DNA from: Macrothele yani
Lineage: Eukaryota; Arthropoda; Arachnida; Araneae; Macrothelidae
Assembly: GCA_039090855.1 (NCBI GenBank)
Contig: CM077013.1
Location: forward strand, 139,149,240 to 139,213,239
Length of the DNA: 64,000 bases
Reading direction: 5' to 3'
The notes beneath the pieces were generated by a model. The model was not told where the DNA came from, did not search any database, and saw only the letters and a program-made list of their open reading frames with translations. Position numbers and translations under genes: made by a program. Shown piece after piece: positions 1 to 11,340 of this stretch; position 1 is the stretch's first letter, and each line of letters opens with the position of its first letter.

Positions 1-206
1 TTAATGAAAACATTCGTACTTCGCTTCAAACAAAAACAAATTATAAGAGGGAGATGATGTGACATACTGCAGAGGTAAAACACGTGTCAAAACGATAAAT
101 CTGCAGTGATTCTTTATGTTCGTGTAGCTTAGTTGGGAGAGTAACTTACTCCAGAGTGAAGGGGCGCAGTTTAGATCCAAGTCGTAGACAAATTTGTGGT
201 ATCACA
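1..206 (+). mobile_element. TRIM family A, 3' part: interior end, purine tract and 3' LTR
   Basis: The window opens inside a miniature LTR retroelement. A purine tract (AAGAGGGAGATGA, about 45-57) is followed directly by an LTR at 58-206 that starts TGTGACATAC and ends ATCACA. The same arrangement recurs at 27312-27724 and, on the minus strand, at 53742-54182, where both LTRs, a primer site and target duplications are visible. The LTR holds a tRNA-like stretch at about 118-189 with a box A (TAGCTTAGTTGG) and a decayed box B. The 5' LTR lies outside the window. The element has no coding capacity, so mobilisation would need proteins from another LTR element (inference). Confidence 0.75.
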
Positions 207-2217
207 ATGCTGGGTAACAATAAAATAAACTGTTGTTGCATCATGTCATGGTCTTCCAACTGTCTATAGCGTATGCATTCAAAAACCAGATTTCAAAAAT
301 GGTTTTGACTACCTCCGTTACCCATTTTCGTTATATGGCATTTTTGTACTTAGGATTTTCTTTACTACTGTCGAGAAGGATGCATAGCATCAAAAAGTAC
401 ATTGGATAAATACTGTAAGTGTATTTTATCCATGGTAGTAACTGCTATGAAGCTGTTTTCCCATTTCAGTGCTTAAAAAAAGTCAGGGAACGTTGATAAA
501 AGAATGCAGAAATTGCACCTCCTAGAAGGAACCTTTTAGAATATATTACAAGCCAGGGACGGATTGGCCCACGGGGACACCGGGACATTTCCTGGAGGGC
601 TCCTTCCGCATATTTTGTGTCTTACTTACTTTCTTAAAAATGTTTTCAGCTCATTTGTTTTAAACACACAACTGAACCACAACGCTTAAAACGAAATACA
701 CATAATGTAATAATAACAAGCGGGGGAAAAAAACTTCAATTTTTAATTAAGGATAAAAATCCCCTCACCAGGCAACTGCTAGAATCCCAACTACGGACAA
801 TAGATGGCCATGTGTGTTTGCGAACTTCTGGGTTCACTTAGTAGCTGAGGAACGGAAATATATATACCGTATGTGGCGGGTGGGAGGGTGTGTGTACAAC
901 ATGTTCTATATATTTCCCAAGGAAGGGGGGGGGTAGTTGATTTTACTCCCGTTGGTTGTAGGAGGCATTAGTGCTGTGCCCATCAGAGCTGAGTTCTGGC
1001 TCAATTTTAAGGGACCGATCCCGAAGTATGTCAGCCCTAGCCCGCCCGAGCCTGAATTTTATATTGCAATATAGAGCCCAGGCCCGAACGAGCCCGAAAA
1101 CTATGATTAATCTGTTTAGGCATTAAAAAAATTTCCACTTCCAAACTTCCACTACTTCCTCCCCGTGCAATTAACAGATGTCTTCCTCAACTGCGGAGCG
1201 GGGATGGAATGTCTATCTATATCTATAGTTTATTTGACGATTCATTTCTTCCTGAAATGTTTCGAGGGGACCCGACATCAGGAAAAATCGGGAGGCACAG
1301 CATTCTACGTATGTCAACAGCATTGGGGTGGAGGCTGAACAGGACTACATTTTTTTCATTACTTTAGTTAAAGTTGTCAAAATAATCACCCATGTTTGAC
1401 AAAGCTGCTAGATAATGGTCATTACGGGATGTACTATTCCACTATATGACAACACAGAATTCAGAGTGAGAGCTAATAATATCAAGAACGTATTTTGAAA
1501 TAACTGGAAGATTATTTGCGGGGGTGTTCATATACGATCCTTTTCCCCGAAATGTTCTATCTACGCAGCCTAAGCTTCTTGTGATAACTGACAAATGCTG
1601 CGGATGAAGGCATTTACGAAGATATCATTTCAACGTGAAGTTGCAAAATGTTTTGCTTACTTTATTTCGTAAGGTGTATTTACAATATATAACCGCATCA
1701 TAAAAGCACGTTTTGTAATTGAAACACATACGAACATATCATCCCTAAATGAAGAATTGTTCACCACGGCATTTAAAAATCTTTAAATTTTTAACTGTGA
1801 TTGTCCACAATAGAAAAATTACGAAAATTGCACTACAAATAGAAAATTCTACAGTGTAACAGTTCTGTATTTGTTTTCATTTACTTAAATTTAAAAATCA
1901 TGTCTTATGCGAAAGGATTTTTGGTAGAACTGCAACATCATTTTGGTACTAGCAGTTCTCTCTCTCTATCTCTCAAATATTTGCTGGAATTTCAGCCCAC
2001 TTCATTGAAAATTTAAGAACTGGAAGTTCAAAGGTATGAAAATCAAGATTATTTTGCGATCTGTCAAACATGAAAAGGCTATATAAGCAAATACTTGAGC
2101 TATGATTAACTGTTAAATTTAAATTGTCTGTCGAAGGATCTGGTTTAAAAGTTCTGTTGAAAGATCGGATACTATGGATAGCACAACGCATGAAATTTTG
2201 GTTAGTGTGGCACCGGA
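207..2217. other. No gene recognised; low-complexity and decayed repeat DNA
   Basis: No ORF here looks coding. Around 985-1085 there is a patch rich in GCCCG/CGGGC words that resembles the ends of the hAT-type element at 61365-62566, but no paired end was found. Short G runs occur near 926-935, and the rest is AT-rich. Confidence 0.5.
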
Positions 2218-2321
2218 TACAAGGGGCATCCTGACAGTAATGCCTCCTCCTTAATAACGTTTTAAATTTTGAAGTGATTTTAATTTAACTGCACTTACGT
2301 GTACTATGATATGTTACCAAT

Positions 2322-5251
2322 GTGGCAACAAATTTTCTTCAGAATCAGAAATAAAGATCGTGAATGACAGAAAAAAGCAGTGAGCAGTAATTGAATTCCT
2401 GGAAAAAGAGGGATGTGAGGCTCCAGAATTCTATAGAAGACTCCTGGCGGTGTATGAAACTGCCACAATAGATATCTGTAATGTCCAAAGATGGATGAAG
2501 AGGTTCCGAGGGGGAGAAAGGTTAGTGTCGGACAAACAACGGAGTGGATGAAGAGGTTTCGAGGGGGAGAACGGTTAGTGTCGGACAAACAACGGAGTGG
2601 ATGAACAGGTTTCGAGGGGGAGAAAGGTTAGTGTCGGACAAACAACGGAGTGGATGAAGAGGTTTCGAGGGGGAGAAAGGTTAGTGTCGGACAAACAACG
2701 GAGTGGATGAAGAGGTTTCGAGGGGGAGAAAGCTTAGTGTCAAACAAACAACGAAGTGGATGAAGAGGTTTCGAGGGGGAGAAAGGTTAGTGTCGGACAA
2801 ACAACGAAGTGGATGAAGAGGTTTCGAGGGGGAGAAAGGTTAGTGTCGGACAAACAACGGAGTGGATGAAGAGGTTTCGAGGGGGAGAAAGGTTAGTGTC
2901 AGACAAACAACGGAGTGGATGAAGAGGTTTCGAGGGGAGAAAGGTTAGTGTCGAACAAACAACGGAGTGGATGAAGAGGTTTCGAGGGGAGAAAGGTTAG
3001 TGTCGAACAAACAACGGAGTGGATGAAAAGGTTTCAAGGGGAGAAAGGTTAGTGTCGGACAAACAACGGAGTGGATGAAGAGGTTTCGAGGGGGAGAAAG
3101 GTTAGTGTCGGACAAACAACGAAGTGGATGAAGAGGTTTCGAGGGGGAGAAAGGTTAGTGTCGGACAAACAACGGAGTGGATGAAGAGGTTTCGAGGGGA
3201 GAAAGGTTAGTGTCGAACAAACAACGGAGTGGATGAAGTGGTTTCGAGGGGAGAAAGGTTAGTGTCGAACAAACAACGGAGTGGATGAAGAGGTTTCAAG
3301 GGGGAGAAAGGTTAGTGTCGGACAAACAACGGAGTGGATGAAGAGGTTTCGAGGGGGAGAAAGGTTAGTGTCGGACAAACAACGGAGTGGATGAAGAGGT
3401 TTCGAGGGGGAGAAAGGTTAGTGTCGGACAAACAACGGAGTGGATGAAGTGGTTTCGAGGGGGAGAAAGGTTAGTGTCGGACAAACAACGGAGTGGATGA
3501 AGAGGTTTCGAGGGAGAAAGGTCAGTGTCGAACAAACAACGGAGTGGATGAAGAGGTTTCGAGGGGGAGAACGGTTAGTGTCGGACAAACAACGGAGTGG
3601 ATGAAGAGGTTTCGAGGGGGAGAAAGGTTAGTGTCGGACAAACAACGGAGTGGATGAAGAGGTTTCGAGGCGGAGAAAGATTAGTGTCGGACAAACAACG
3701 GAGTGGATGAAGAGGTTCCGAGGGGGAGAAAGGTTAGTGTCGGACAAACAACGGAGTGGATGAAGAGGTTTCGAGGGGGAGAACGGTTAGTGTCGGACAA
3801 ACAACGGAGTGGATGAAGAGGTTTCGAGGGGGAGAAAGGTTAGTGTCGGACAAACAACGGAGTGGATGAAGAGGTTTCGAGGGGGAGAAAGGTTAGTGTC
3901 GGACAAACAACGGAGTGGATGAAGAGGTTTCGAGGGGGAGAACGGTTAGTGTCGGACAAACAACGGAGTAGATGAAGAGGTTTCGAGGGGAGAAAGCTTA
4001 GTGTCGGACAAACAACAGAGTGGATGAAGAGGTTTCGAGGGGGAGAAAGGTTAGTGTCGGACAAACAACGGAGTGGATGAAGAGGTTTCGAGGCGGAGAA
4101 AGGTTAGTGTCGGACAAACAACGGAGTGGATGAAGAGGTTTCGAGGGGGAGAACGGTTAGTGTCGGAGAAACAACGGAGTGGATGAAGAGGTTTCGAGGG
4201 GGAGAAAGGTTAGTGTCGGACAAACAACGGAGTGGATGAAGAGGTTTCGAGGAGGGAGAACGGTTAGTGTGGGACAAACAACGGAGTGGATGAAGAGGTT
4301 TCGAGGGGAGAACGGTTAGTGTGGGACAAACAACGGAGTGGATGAAGAGGTTTCGAGGGGGAGAAAGGTTAGTGTCGGACAAACAACGGAGTGGATGAAG
4401 AGGTTTCAAGGGGGAGAACGGTTAGTGTCGGACAAACAACGGAGTGGATGAAGAGGTTTCAAGGGGGAGAAAGGTTAGTGTCGGACAAACAACGGAGTGG
4501 ATGAAGAGGTTTCAAGGGGGAGAACGGTTAGTGTCGGACAAACAACGGAGTGGATGAAGAGGTTTCGAGGGGGAGAAAGGTTAGTTTCGGACAAACAACG
4601 GAGTGGATGAAGATGTTTCGAGGGGGAGAACGGTTAGTGTCGGACAAACAACGGAGTGGATGAAGAGGTTTCGAGGGGGAGAAAGGTTAGTGTCGGACAA
4701 ACAACGGAGTGGATGAAGAGGTTTAGAGGAGGAGAAAGGTTAGTGTCGGACAAACAACGGAGTGGATGAAGAGGTTTCGAGGGGGAGAAAGGTTAGTGTC
4801 GGACAAACAACGGAGTGGAAGACCCACAACATGCAGTAACAGATGCCAACAGGCAACGACTGAAAGACCTCATCACACCTGATCGTCGTGCCACTATCCA
4901 GGAGTCGCAACAACAAAGAGTGCTCATTATGTGTAGACATTGAAGAAGCTAAAGAAAGCTGTTAGAAGGAAAAGACGTGACATTCCACTTCATAGTGTTG
5001 TGTTACACCATGATAACGCACGTGCTCGCACTTCAATGGAGACTTCACAGGCTATTGACAAAATGGGGTCAACGGTGATGCCTCCCCCACCAACAGTCCT
5101 GATTTGGCTCCCTCAGACTTTTTCCTGTTTGTCCCCTTTGAAAAACATCTTCGTTGAGAACGTTTCGACAGTGTGACAGACGTTAAACTGGCTGCGAACT
5201 TATGGGTGAAACGACAGCCTCAGGAATTTTTCCAAAATGGATTTTACCAAT
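2322..5251 (+). pseudogene. mariner transposase relic, split by a tandem array
   Basis: Translation before the array gives a helix-turn-helix segment ending in VQRWMKRFRGGERLVSDKQ, and the reading after the array resumes at RSGRP, then RLKDLITPDRRATIQE, the second DNA-binding helix region. At 4940-5176 the frame reads VVLHHDNARARTS, the block with the second catalytic Asp. In a shifted frame SPDLAPSDFFLF follows, which contains the third Asp typical of mariner DD34D enzymes, and then a typical C-terminus (QPQEFFQNGFYQ). There are several stops and frameshifts, and the central part with the first catalytic Asp is missing or unrecognisable. The protein cannot be functional. The family call rests on motif order and terminal repeats. 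Confidence 0.82.
2488..4811 (+). repeat. 53-bp minisatellite, about 44 copies, derived from transposase coding sequence
   Basis: The unit begins GGAGTGGATGAAGAGGTTTC and ends TCGGACAAACAAC. Spacing is 53 bp (for example 2541 to 2594), and a few copies are shortened by one base. Copies are nearly identical, with recurrent variants such as AAAGG/ACGG, GGGG/GGGGG and CGAG/CAAG. The unit corresponds to the linker between the two DNA-binding helices of the surrounding mariner transposase. Since 53 is not a multiple of 3, each added unit shifts the frame. Confidence 0.95.
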
Positions 5252-5417
5252 GAGTCCAAAGATGGCGGAAATGTATAGAAAGTGATGGACAATACTTTGA
5301 ATAGGCTAGCATTATTAACAATATGTCCAGGTATTTTGCCAACAAGATTCACATTTTTGCTGCTACAAATTAAAACCTTATGAGGGACGAGGCATTACTT
5401 TCAGGATGCCCCTTGTA

Positions 5418-5805
5418 TTTCTTCCTTTCTCCCCCGTTTTTGTGCTCCAGCTCTTGTATATTGTTTTAGTGTAAGAAACCGGGTACTTAAAGTATTGTAC
5501 AGGCGACTGTAGAATGTCTATGCATCAGTCCTTAAAACAAAAGCTATTGTAGCTATCAAGAATAAATTTTGTATTTAGGACTTTAATGAAATAATACTAT
5601 AAAACAATACATTTCCCCTTTTCTTAGAGATAATTGAAAGTCATTGTCAGTTTAAAAAGGTCTCAAGTTCCATAGCATTCTGTTGCTTCGAAAAATCAAG
5701 ATGAAAAGAATAATTTGTGATAAGTCCTCCAACAGAAAAAATGAAATTGTTAAAAACCAAAAAAAGTAGTAGTAAGCTCCAACAGAAAATGAAATGACTA
5801 ATTCA
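5418..5805. other. Non-coding, AT-rich
   Basis: No gene or clear repeat was seen. Poly-purine patches with AAAAAATGAAAT occur twice (about 5736 and 5780). Confidence 0.4.
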
Positions 5806-6262
5806 CGCGCATTAAGGTTGACGTCAGGTAATTTTGCTTCCTATACTTCCAATGGAAAAGCTTCTGTACACATTTTCTTCACAATTAATGTGTTCCCAAG
5901 GACGAAAATTTGAACATCGATTAAAATAGCTTCATTTTATAACTTGGAATACTTAATATTTTCTAAAACATAACCATAATTATGCAATCCAACATTTGTT
6001 TGTCTACTTACGTCATAAAAGTACAGGTCGCGCCATCTTTTTTCTGGCTTCAGTACCACCAAAGGAAAAGTTATTGTTTTTTAATATAATTATGGTTATG
6101 TTTTAAAGAATATTAAATATTCCAAGTTATAATATGAAGTTATTTTAATCGATGTTCAAATTTTCATCCTTGGGAATACACTAATTGTGAAGGAAATGTG
6201 TACAAAAGTTTTTCCATTGGAAGTATAGGAAGCAAAATTGCTTGACGTCCACCTTAATAACA
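5806..6262. mobile_element. Fold-back (long inverted repeat) MITE
   Basis: Two arms of about 175 bp (about 5812-5985 and 6080-6256) are reverse complements of each other with small differences. They begin ATTAAGGTTGACGTCA and end TGACGTCCACCTTAAT. The loop of about 95 bp is unrelated. This is the structure of a non-autonomous DNA element with long inverted repeats. No coding sequence is present and the superfamily cannot be assigned. Confidence 0.8.
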
Positions 6263-7402
6263 CAAAAGACTGCATCATTACGCAATTAGATTCTTACCTT
6301 GAACGTGACTGCGACTATTAGGTATTTCTGGCCCAGTGGTTAAAACGCGCGGTTTCTGTTGAACCATCATCAGTTAAAAATTTAATCGAATCCCACCGGA
6401 GCAAACGGATCGGGTGTCACGGCTGAAAAATTCAGGATTTTTGATTTTGCGAAATTTCTGCATAAATTCGGAAAAACCCGAAACGGAATTTTTGAAATAA
6501 GCGGATCTACTGTCTACGGATAATTTGTGAAAATATGGAAGTTAGAAAAAGAACTGAACTTTTAAAAACGGAAATTGCGTTAAAAGACGGATGCGTTTCG
6601 GCAAATTTGCTGCACGTCGTTATTTTCAGGAATTTTTCCTGAACTCTCAACACTTATTTTTTACAGTGTGTTTACTTTAAAGTGTTCTGCGCGGAAGACA
6701 TTATTCTTCCATGTGAGCCTTTCCAAATACTGCCCTGAGAATGCATGACAAAATACCGAACATTAAAGACTGTCTTTAGCCTATGATTTGACTTGAACGG
6801 GTTGAACGACAAAGCGAGGATTAGGGATTTACACATTTGTGTATTGCCGAGTGGGCGTTTAGCGACACTGCGATATCATGCTTGGATTCCACCGTTTATT
6901 GGCGATTAGGCTTGTCGTCGCTTTCAAGAAAAACACATCGTGTTATTATGTCCAGCGGAGTGAATCACTTAGGTGGAATATGAACCGTGACTGAATAATA
7001 ACAATACTCTGAGCATCAAGAATCCGCTCTTGAAAGTCAGAAGACAAAAAAAAAAAAAAAAAAAAATGGCGGTGAAAACAGTGGGGAAGGAAGGAAAATT
7101 TTTCTCTGCCACCAAATGCGGAAGTAATGACTGTTTCGTTGGGAAAGGTCACATAAGTACATCGGTCCCACGCCTTGCGCATATCATTATTTGGTCCACG
7201 GAGTGAGAAACCCTTTCGGATGCGCTGTGCCTCCTCCTGAAGAAGATTCAGTGCTTCGATCTTGAACACTTCAATAGCTTTCAAATTCCCCAGTAAAAAG
7301 GCAGCAAAATGAATTAAAAAACGATGAGAGCATTAAATCTTTTCACAAGCGATGTTTATACCTAGTGTACGATGCACCTCAATGCTACTTACACAGTTGA
7401 GA
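6263..7402. other. Non-coding; tRNA-like patch and part of a dispersed repeat
   Basis: At about 6331-6405 there is a tRNA-like stretch (GGCCCAGTGGTTAAAACGC, later AATCGAATCCCACCGG), probably a SINE head. The AT-rich block at 6415-6690, ending TTTTTTACAGTGTG, is related in inverted orientation to 30690-30995. A poly-A run lies at about 7047-7066. No gene was recognised. Confidence 0.5.
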
Positions 7403-7527
7403 AAAAAAAAACGTTTTTTTATTTTTATTTTCTCGTAACCACAGCAGCGATAGCATGTGACCGCCTTCTGTTTATCAAGCGTAAACACGAAGGACAGGAT
7501 ATTTGTGTTTTGTCTTCAGAAATGAAT
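7403..7527 (+). repeat. Dispersed ~122-bp repeat, copy 1
   Basis: This segment (starting AACGTTTTTTTATTTTTATT, ending AGAAATGAATATTCAGTTT) is about 95% identical to 9142-9266. The second copy sits inside the body of a SINE, so at least that copy was inserted. The ends show a very short inverted AAAC/GTTT. Confidence 0.75.
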
Positions 7528-7602
7528 ATTCAGTTTTTCATAATTCTTAAAAACTATGAAAAACTGCTAGGTTTTTTGTTATTTGGTTTACGAGAAATCT
7601 GA

Positions 7603-7672
7603 ATCAAGTTCCGGCCAAGCGGTCAAAGGTCGTCACTGCCCCTGAGGGATCTGAGGTTCGATCCCAGGCAGG
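7603..7672 (+). repeat. tRNA-derived SINE (family 3), head part, interrupted
   Basis: A tRNA-like head (GGCCAAGCGGTCAAAGG as box A, GGTTCGATCCCAGGCAGG as box B) matches the head of the complete SINE at 63650-63964. The body resumes at 9069, so 7673-9068 is an insertion. Confidence 0.65.
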
Positions 7673-9068
7673 AACACTGTTAAAAATTGGTACTTACTAA
7701 TAAGCAAAATGTACTCGTTTTTGTGTACATTCTTGGCTTATAATAGCTCCGAGTACTTGTGTCTCATTTTTGAAATAGATACGGACTCATGAAAGAAATA
7801 CGGGATTACGCCAAATAATACAAATTTTGAAGATGGCAATCCGATTTTTGGCGTAAAGGTGATAAGGATGGTAAGTCAGATAATATCCGAAAACTTAAAA
7901 AAAAAATTTTGTTTTCATCGTCCTGGAGCGGGACTCAAATCCGCGTCTTTCAGAAAACGCCCGGGTATGCTAACCACTACACCACCCAAAACGACCAAGT
8001 TTCAAGTTTTCGATCAATTTGAATTTAACCATCACAGGATTCGCTAGTCGAAGCAGCTGGCATTCATGTTTAGCTAATCTGGAGGTTAAGAATCTTATCC
8101 CGTGTTTGCCCGGAGAAGCAGATAAATCATGAAAGAAATATTTTTGAGTACATATAGGGAATCAATTGTGAGTATATCTGGTATTTCTAATTTTAAACAC
8201 GTGCATGTACTCATTTTTGAATACATATATTTCAAATATATGCACTCAGAAAATCCACATGTTTCAGATATATGTGCTCTAACTTAATTCAGTTTGTGTG
8301 CCCTTTCCGGTAGGGCACAGAAACTGAAGGAAGTTAGAGCGAATCTAACAAGATAGTTTGTATGTGAGAGAGAGAGTACAGTAGATGGCGCCACATTACA
8401 AGCGTACGTTTTGCACATAGAAGGCAGAGAGAAATGGGGGGGGGGTTGAAATTGAAACTTAAACAGGGGGGATTCCTACCCTGTGGCTGTCACTTAACGT
8501 GTTCATCCAATGCACAGCGGCTATTCAGCGATTGTTAGAAATTCACACTACCAAGCTAGGTTTGAACCTGGGGTCTCTACATCAGTATTTTGAGTCTCTA
8601 ACCACTAAGCCATCCGCGGCTCGATCTCAACTGGAAGTATATTATTCAACGGTACGTCTGCGATAATAGATATACTCGTTGTCACATGCTAAGCAAATGG
8701 ACCGCAGAATTTTATCATAAATGTAGTGACGAAGCGACAATATATTGTTTATGAGATTGACACAAATATAGTTAATGTAAAAACGTACACAAAAATACTT
8801 TATGAATAATTAAACTACTAGTGATCAGTGGCTCTGTTGCACTAATTATTATGTGTGTCACTTTACACATTTATTAAAACAGTTTCTCTTGAAATATATA
8901 CAATCCAAAGTGAAATAATACGCGATTATATTTATTGACGCAGTTATATGGAAGAGCTTATGATTATTTATATTTCAGCATATCATGTCCTCGTTTACGA
9001 TACATTTGTACTTTAAAAAGGCGAGTAAGTTCAGGTTCTCATTTTTAAGTAGATTTTTTTAACAGTGA
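7673..9068. mobile_element. 1.4-kb insertion with CACTGTTAAAAA terminal inverted repeats
   Basis: The insertion starts CACTGTTAAAAATT and ends TTTTTTTAACAGTG, exactly between the head and body of a SINE. It has no transposase. Two tRNA-like stretches lie inside on the minus strand: 7921-7991 (box B complement GACTCAAATCC; box A complement CTAACCACTACACCA) and 8549-8625 (GTTTGAACC; CTAACCACTAAGCCA). They are probably older SINE insertions. Superfamily unknown; similar CACTGT ends occur at 30737 and 34557. Confidence 0.6.
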
Positions 9069-9450
9069 TACGAACTCTCTAACCACTAAATATCCGCCGT
9101 GCGTCGAATGGCCACGTTAAGCCGTCGGACCTCGAGTAAACGTTTTTTTTATTTTTATTTTCTCGTAACCACAGCAGCGATAGCATGTGACCGCCTTCTG
9201 TTCATCAAGCGTAAACACGACAGACAGGATATTTGTGTTTTGTCTTCAGAAATGAGTGTTCAGTTTACACCCCGGTAAGAAATAATGGCCTCTTCCACCC
9301 GCTTTCTACCTCGCTTCCGTGTCACTTTCCTATCGGGCACTCTAGCCCTAATCTCCTAGCTTCCTATTTCTAAGGATTGTTTAAGACGTCGGGTCAGACA
9401 CTCCCTTCCTAAAATCCTCTACATGTGATATGATCTGATCTGAATAAAAT
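9069..9450 (+). repeat. SINE family 3, body part, with a 122-bp insertion
   Basis: The body (CCGTGCGTCG...GTTAAGCCGTCGGACC, then CTACCTCGCTTCCGTGTCAC and CACTCCCTTCCTAAAATCC) matches 35998-36268 and, inverted, 63650-63964. It ends in a short GATCTGATCTG tail. Between about 9136 and 9266 it carries the second copy of the 122-bp repeat seen at 7403. Confidence 0.7.
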
Positions 9451-9978
9451 ACCATGATCAATAACTTATTGCCATTCTTAAGCAGGAATGTAGGAAGCTT
9501 TCCTTATCTGGGATGGCGAGCCTTGAAATTACGGCCCTTTGAGCTCAAAAGTTCTTCGCATCCACTCAAATAGTAAGCAGTTCTTATTCTCTCATATGTT
9601 CGTCATAGGAAAGTATTAAGATCGTTAAAAATATTTCTTCCAGTTTCCAACATAAGTTGACACAAAATTTAAAAATTAGGTGAATATCCCAGAGCCAACG
9701 GTTTTAAATACCCAGTGAAATGCAAAAATTACGTGAACACCGACAACACAACACGTGCAGAAATGCAGAATGAAAACAAACCAGCACAGAACGAGTGAGT
9801 ATTCAATAGCAACAACAGGAAAATGCTTTCAAAGTAAGGCTTGGAAAAACTCCTCTCAAGGTTAAACGCGCAGATAACTTTTGGCGACAGAGCACAAATG
9901 ACTAATCAGTTCTTCATCGCTACGACGTCTTCGGAAAGGTTACAGATTTTAGGCATATCAGCATATTTTATTTATTTA
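9451..9978. other. Non-coding, no feature recognised
   Basis: No coding ORF, terminal repeats or tRNA-like motifs were seen. Confidence 0.4.
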
Positions 9979-10795
9979 CTAGCGACCCGGCCCGGCTTCG
10001 CACGGTAGCAATTTAGAATTTATGGCGAATCTAAAGAGAGACGATTATTACGTTCAACAGGCGACTGTCTTTCTCTTTGTAAAGCCATTCTTTGTCTGTC
10101 ATTTGCCAATCGAAATTCTGTTTCTTGGAAAGTTTCATTATGACGGGATAAACAAATTCTATTGGCGTCCGATGTACTACGACCAATATTCGATTTTCGT
10201 CTCAGCATAATGTTAATACAATATTTAAATTTTAATTAAAGAGCTACTCAAAGAGATACATACGTGTGGACAAAAACAACTACGCGTTTAGTCTATGCGA
10301 GCGCCGATAAACCATTTCTCTTTCAGAGTCCGATGTAACTACGCATTTAGTCTGTGGCCTTACATGCTGTCAGACTGGCCGCCGCGCTAGCGTTTCGTCT
10401 TTTTCCCAACGGCTGCCGCACATGCGTCTCGTCTTTTTCCCAACGGCCGCCACGGCATTCACCCCGTCTTTTTCCCAACGGCCGCCACGCATGCCCCTCG
10501 GGCCTTTTTCCCAATGAGCAAAAATGTTTCGTAAACCGGTCGCCGGGCATCGTTGTTTAGGCAGTGTAAGCCACGAAAGAATGCGAACGGCGGTTTTTTC
10601 TTTGACTTGTCACTAAAATCGTTACTGCTCGACTCCGTTTTGTCATATATTAATGTTTCATACACCTAAACCTTCCTTGACAAATGCTCTATGGAATGGT
10701 GAAAACCACATCAAAATCCGTCCAGCGATTCTCGAGATTAGTCCGAACAAACAGACAGACTCCTACCGGAGACTTTATTTTATACTATGTATAGA
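9979..10795 (-). mobile_element. Non-autonomous Helitron-like element, copy 1
   Basis: Read on the minus strand, the element starts TCTATACATAGTATAAAATA after a host A and ends GGGTCGCTAG before a host T. That is the A|TC...CTAG|T arrangement of Helitrons with no target duplication, and it resembles insect Lep1/HINE-type elements. A block shared with such elements (rule-like text around GTCCAGCGATTCTCGAGATT) lies near the 5' end. A second copy lies at 18074-18844. Copy 1 has several GC-rich ~38-bp modules (GTCTTTTTCCCAACGGC) at about 10375-10525 that are mostly absent from copy 2. There is no Rep/helicase coding. Confidence 0.72.
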
Positions 10796-11205
10796 TTTAT
10801 TTACAAGTTACTTCAACATGCCCCATCAAGTAACATTAAATGTTAAAAATCGTCAGCCACGTGAATCGGCAGTCTATAATATGGATCTCCAATAATAAAA
10901 TAGGAAAGGAAATCCCAATTATTTACAATTATCTCAACAACTTACAAACGGATTTGATGATGATTCTCTTACGTGTTCATAAGACAAAAATAAATTGAAC
11001 GAAATAAACAGTTACCATCAGGAGAAATTGGATTCCTAAAATTACTGTTGTGTACTGACATTTTTCACGAAATGATAACGCACAGCTGCTGTTTTCAAAT
11101 TAGAAACTAAGACTGTTATCTGAGTTTGAGTGACTCGTGTTCGTGCTTCGTTGTGGTTCGTGACAGATCGAAGTGTGACGTCACAACATGGAACTAAAAC
11201 TAATC
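10796..11205. other. Non-coding, no feature recognised
   Basis: AT-rich sequence between a Helitron and a SINE fragment. No gene was recognised. Confidence 0.4.
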
Positions 11206-11340
11206 TTTTTTTTTTTTTTTTTTTTTTTTTTATTGGAGGTTTAACGACCAATGTGAGAAACTTAATGGGCTATAAGCAGTCGCCCGTCCCTAATTTAGAG
11301 CCACTGATTCCAGGGAAGGGAAAGAGAGATAAGAACTGTA
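11206..11340 (-). repeat. SINE family 1, 5'-truncated
   Basis: The poly-T run at 11206-11231, then TATTGGAGGTTTAACGACCA and GGGCTATAAGCAGTCGCCCG, is the tail of the SINE seen complete at 12393-12618. The tRNA-like head is missing; the sequence becomes unrelated near 11340. Confidence 0.75.

Larger units (their letters stand above)
2218..5417 (+). mobile_element. mariner-type DNA transposon with an internal 53-bp minisatellite
   Basis: Terminal inverted repeats of about 29 bp bound this element. The left end (2218-2246) begins TACAAGGGGCATCCTGA and the right end (5389-5417) is its reverse complement with one mismatch. The outermost TA on each side fits the TA target duplication of Tc1/mariner elements. 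A decayed transposase lies between them. Most of the 3.2-kb length is a tandem array at 2488-4811. Without it the element would be roughly 900 bp, near or slightly below the usual size of mariners. Confidence 0.88.

Noticed and set aside
3840..4409. Minus-strand ORFs of 74 and 101 residues with repeating SPPRNLFIHSVVCPTL
   Set aside because: They are translations of the 53-bp minisatellite on the non-coding strand; the period is not a multiple of 3 and no gene context exists.
2488..4811. CRISPR array
   Set aside because: Head-to-tail repeats without spacers, in a eukaryotic transposon.
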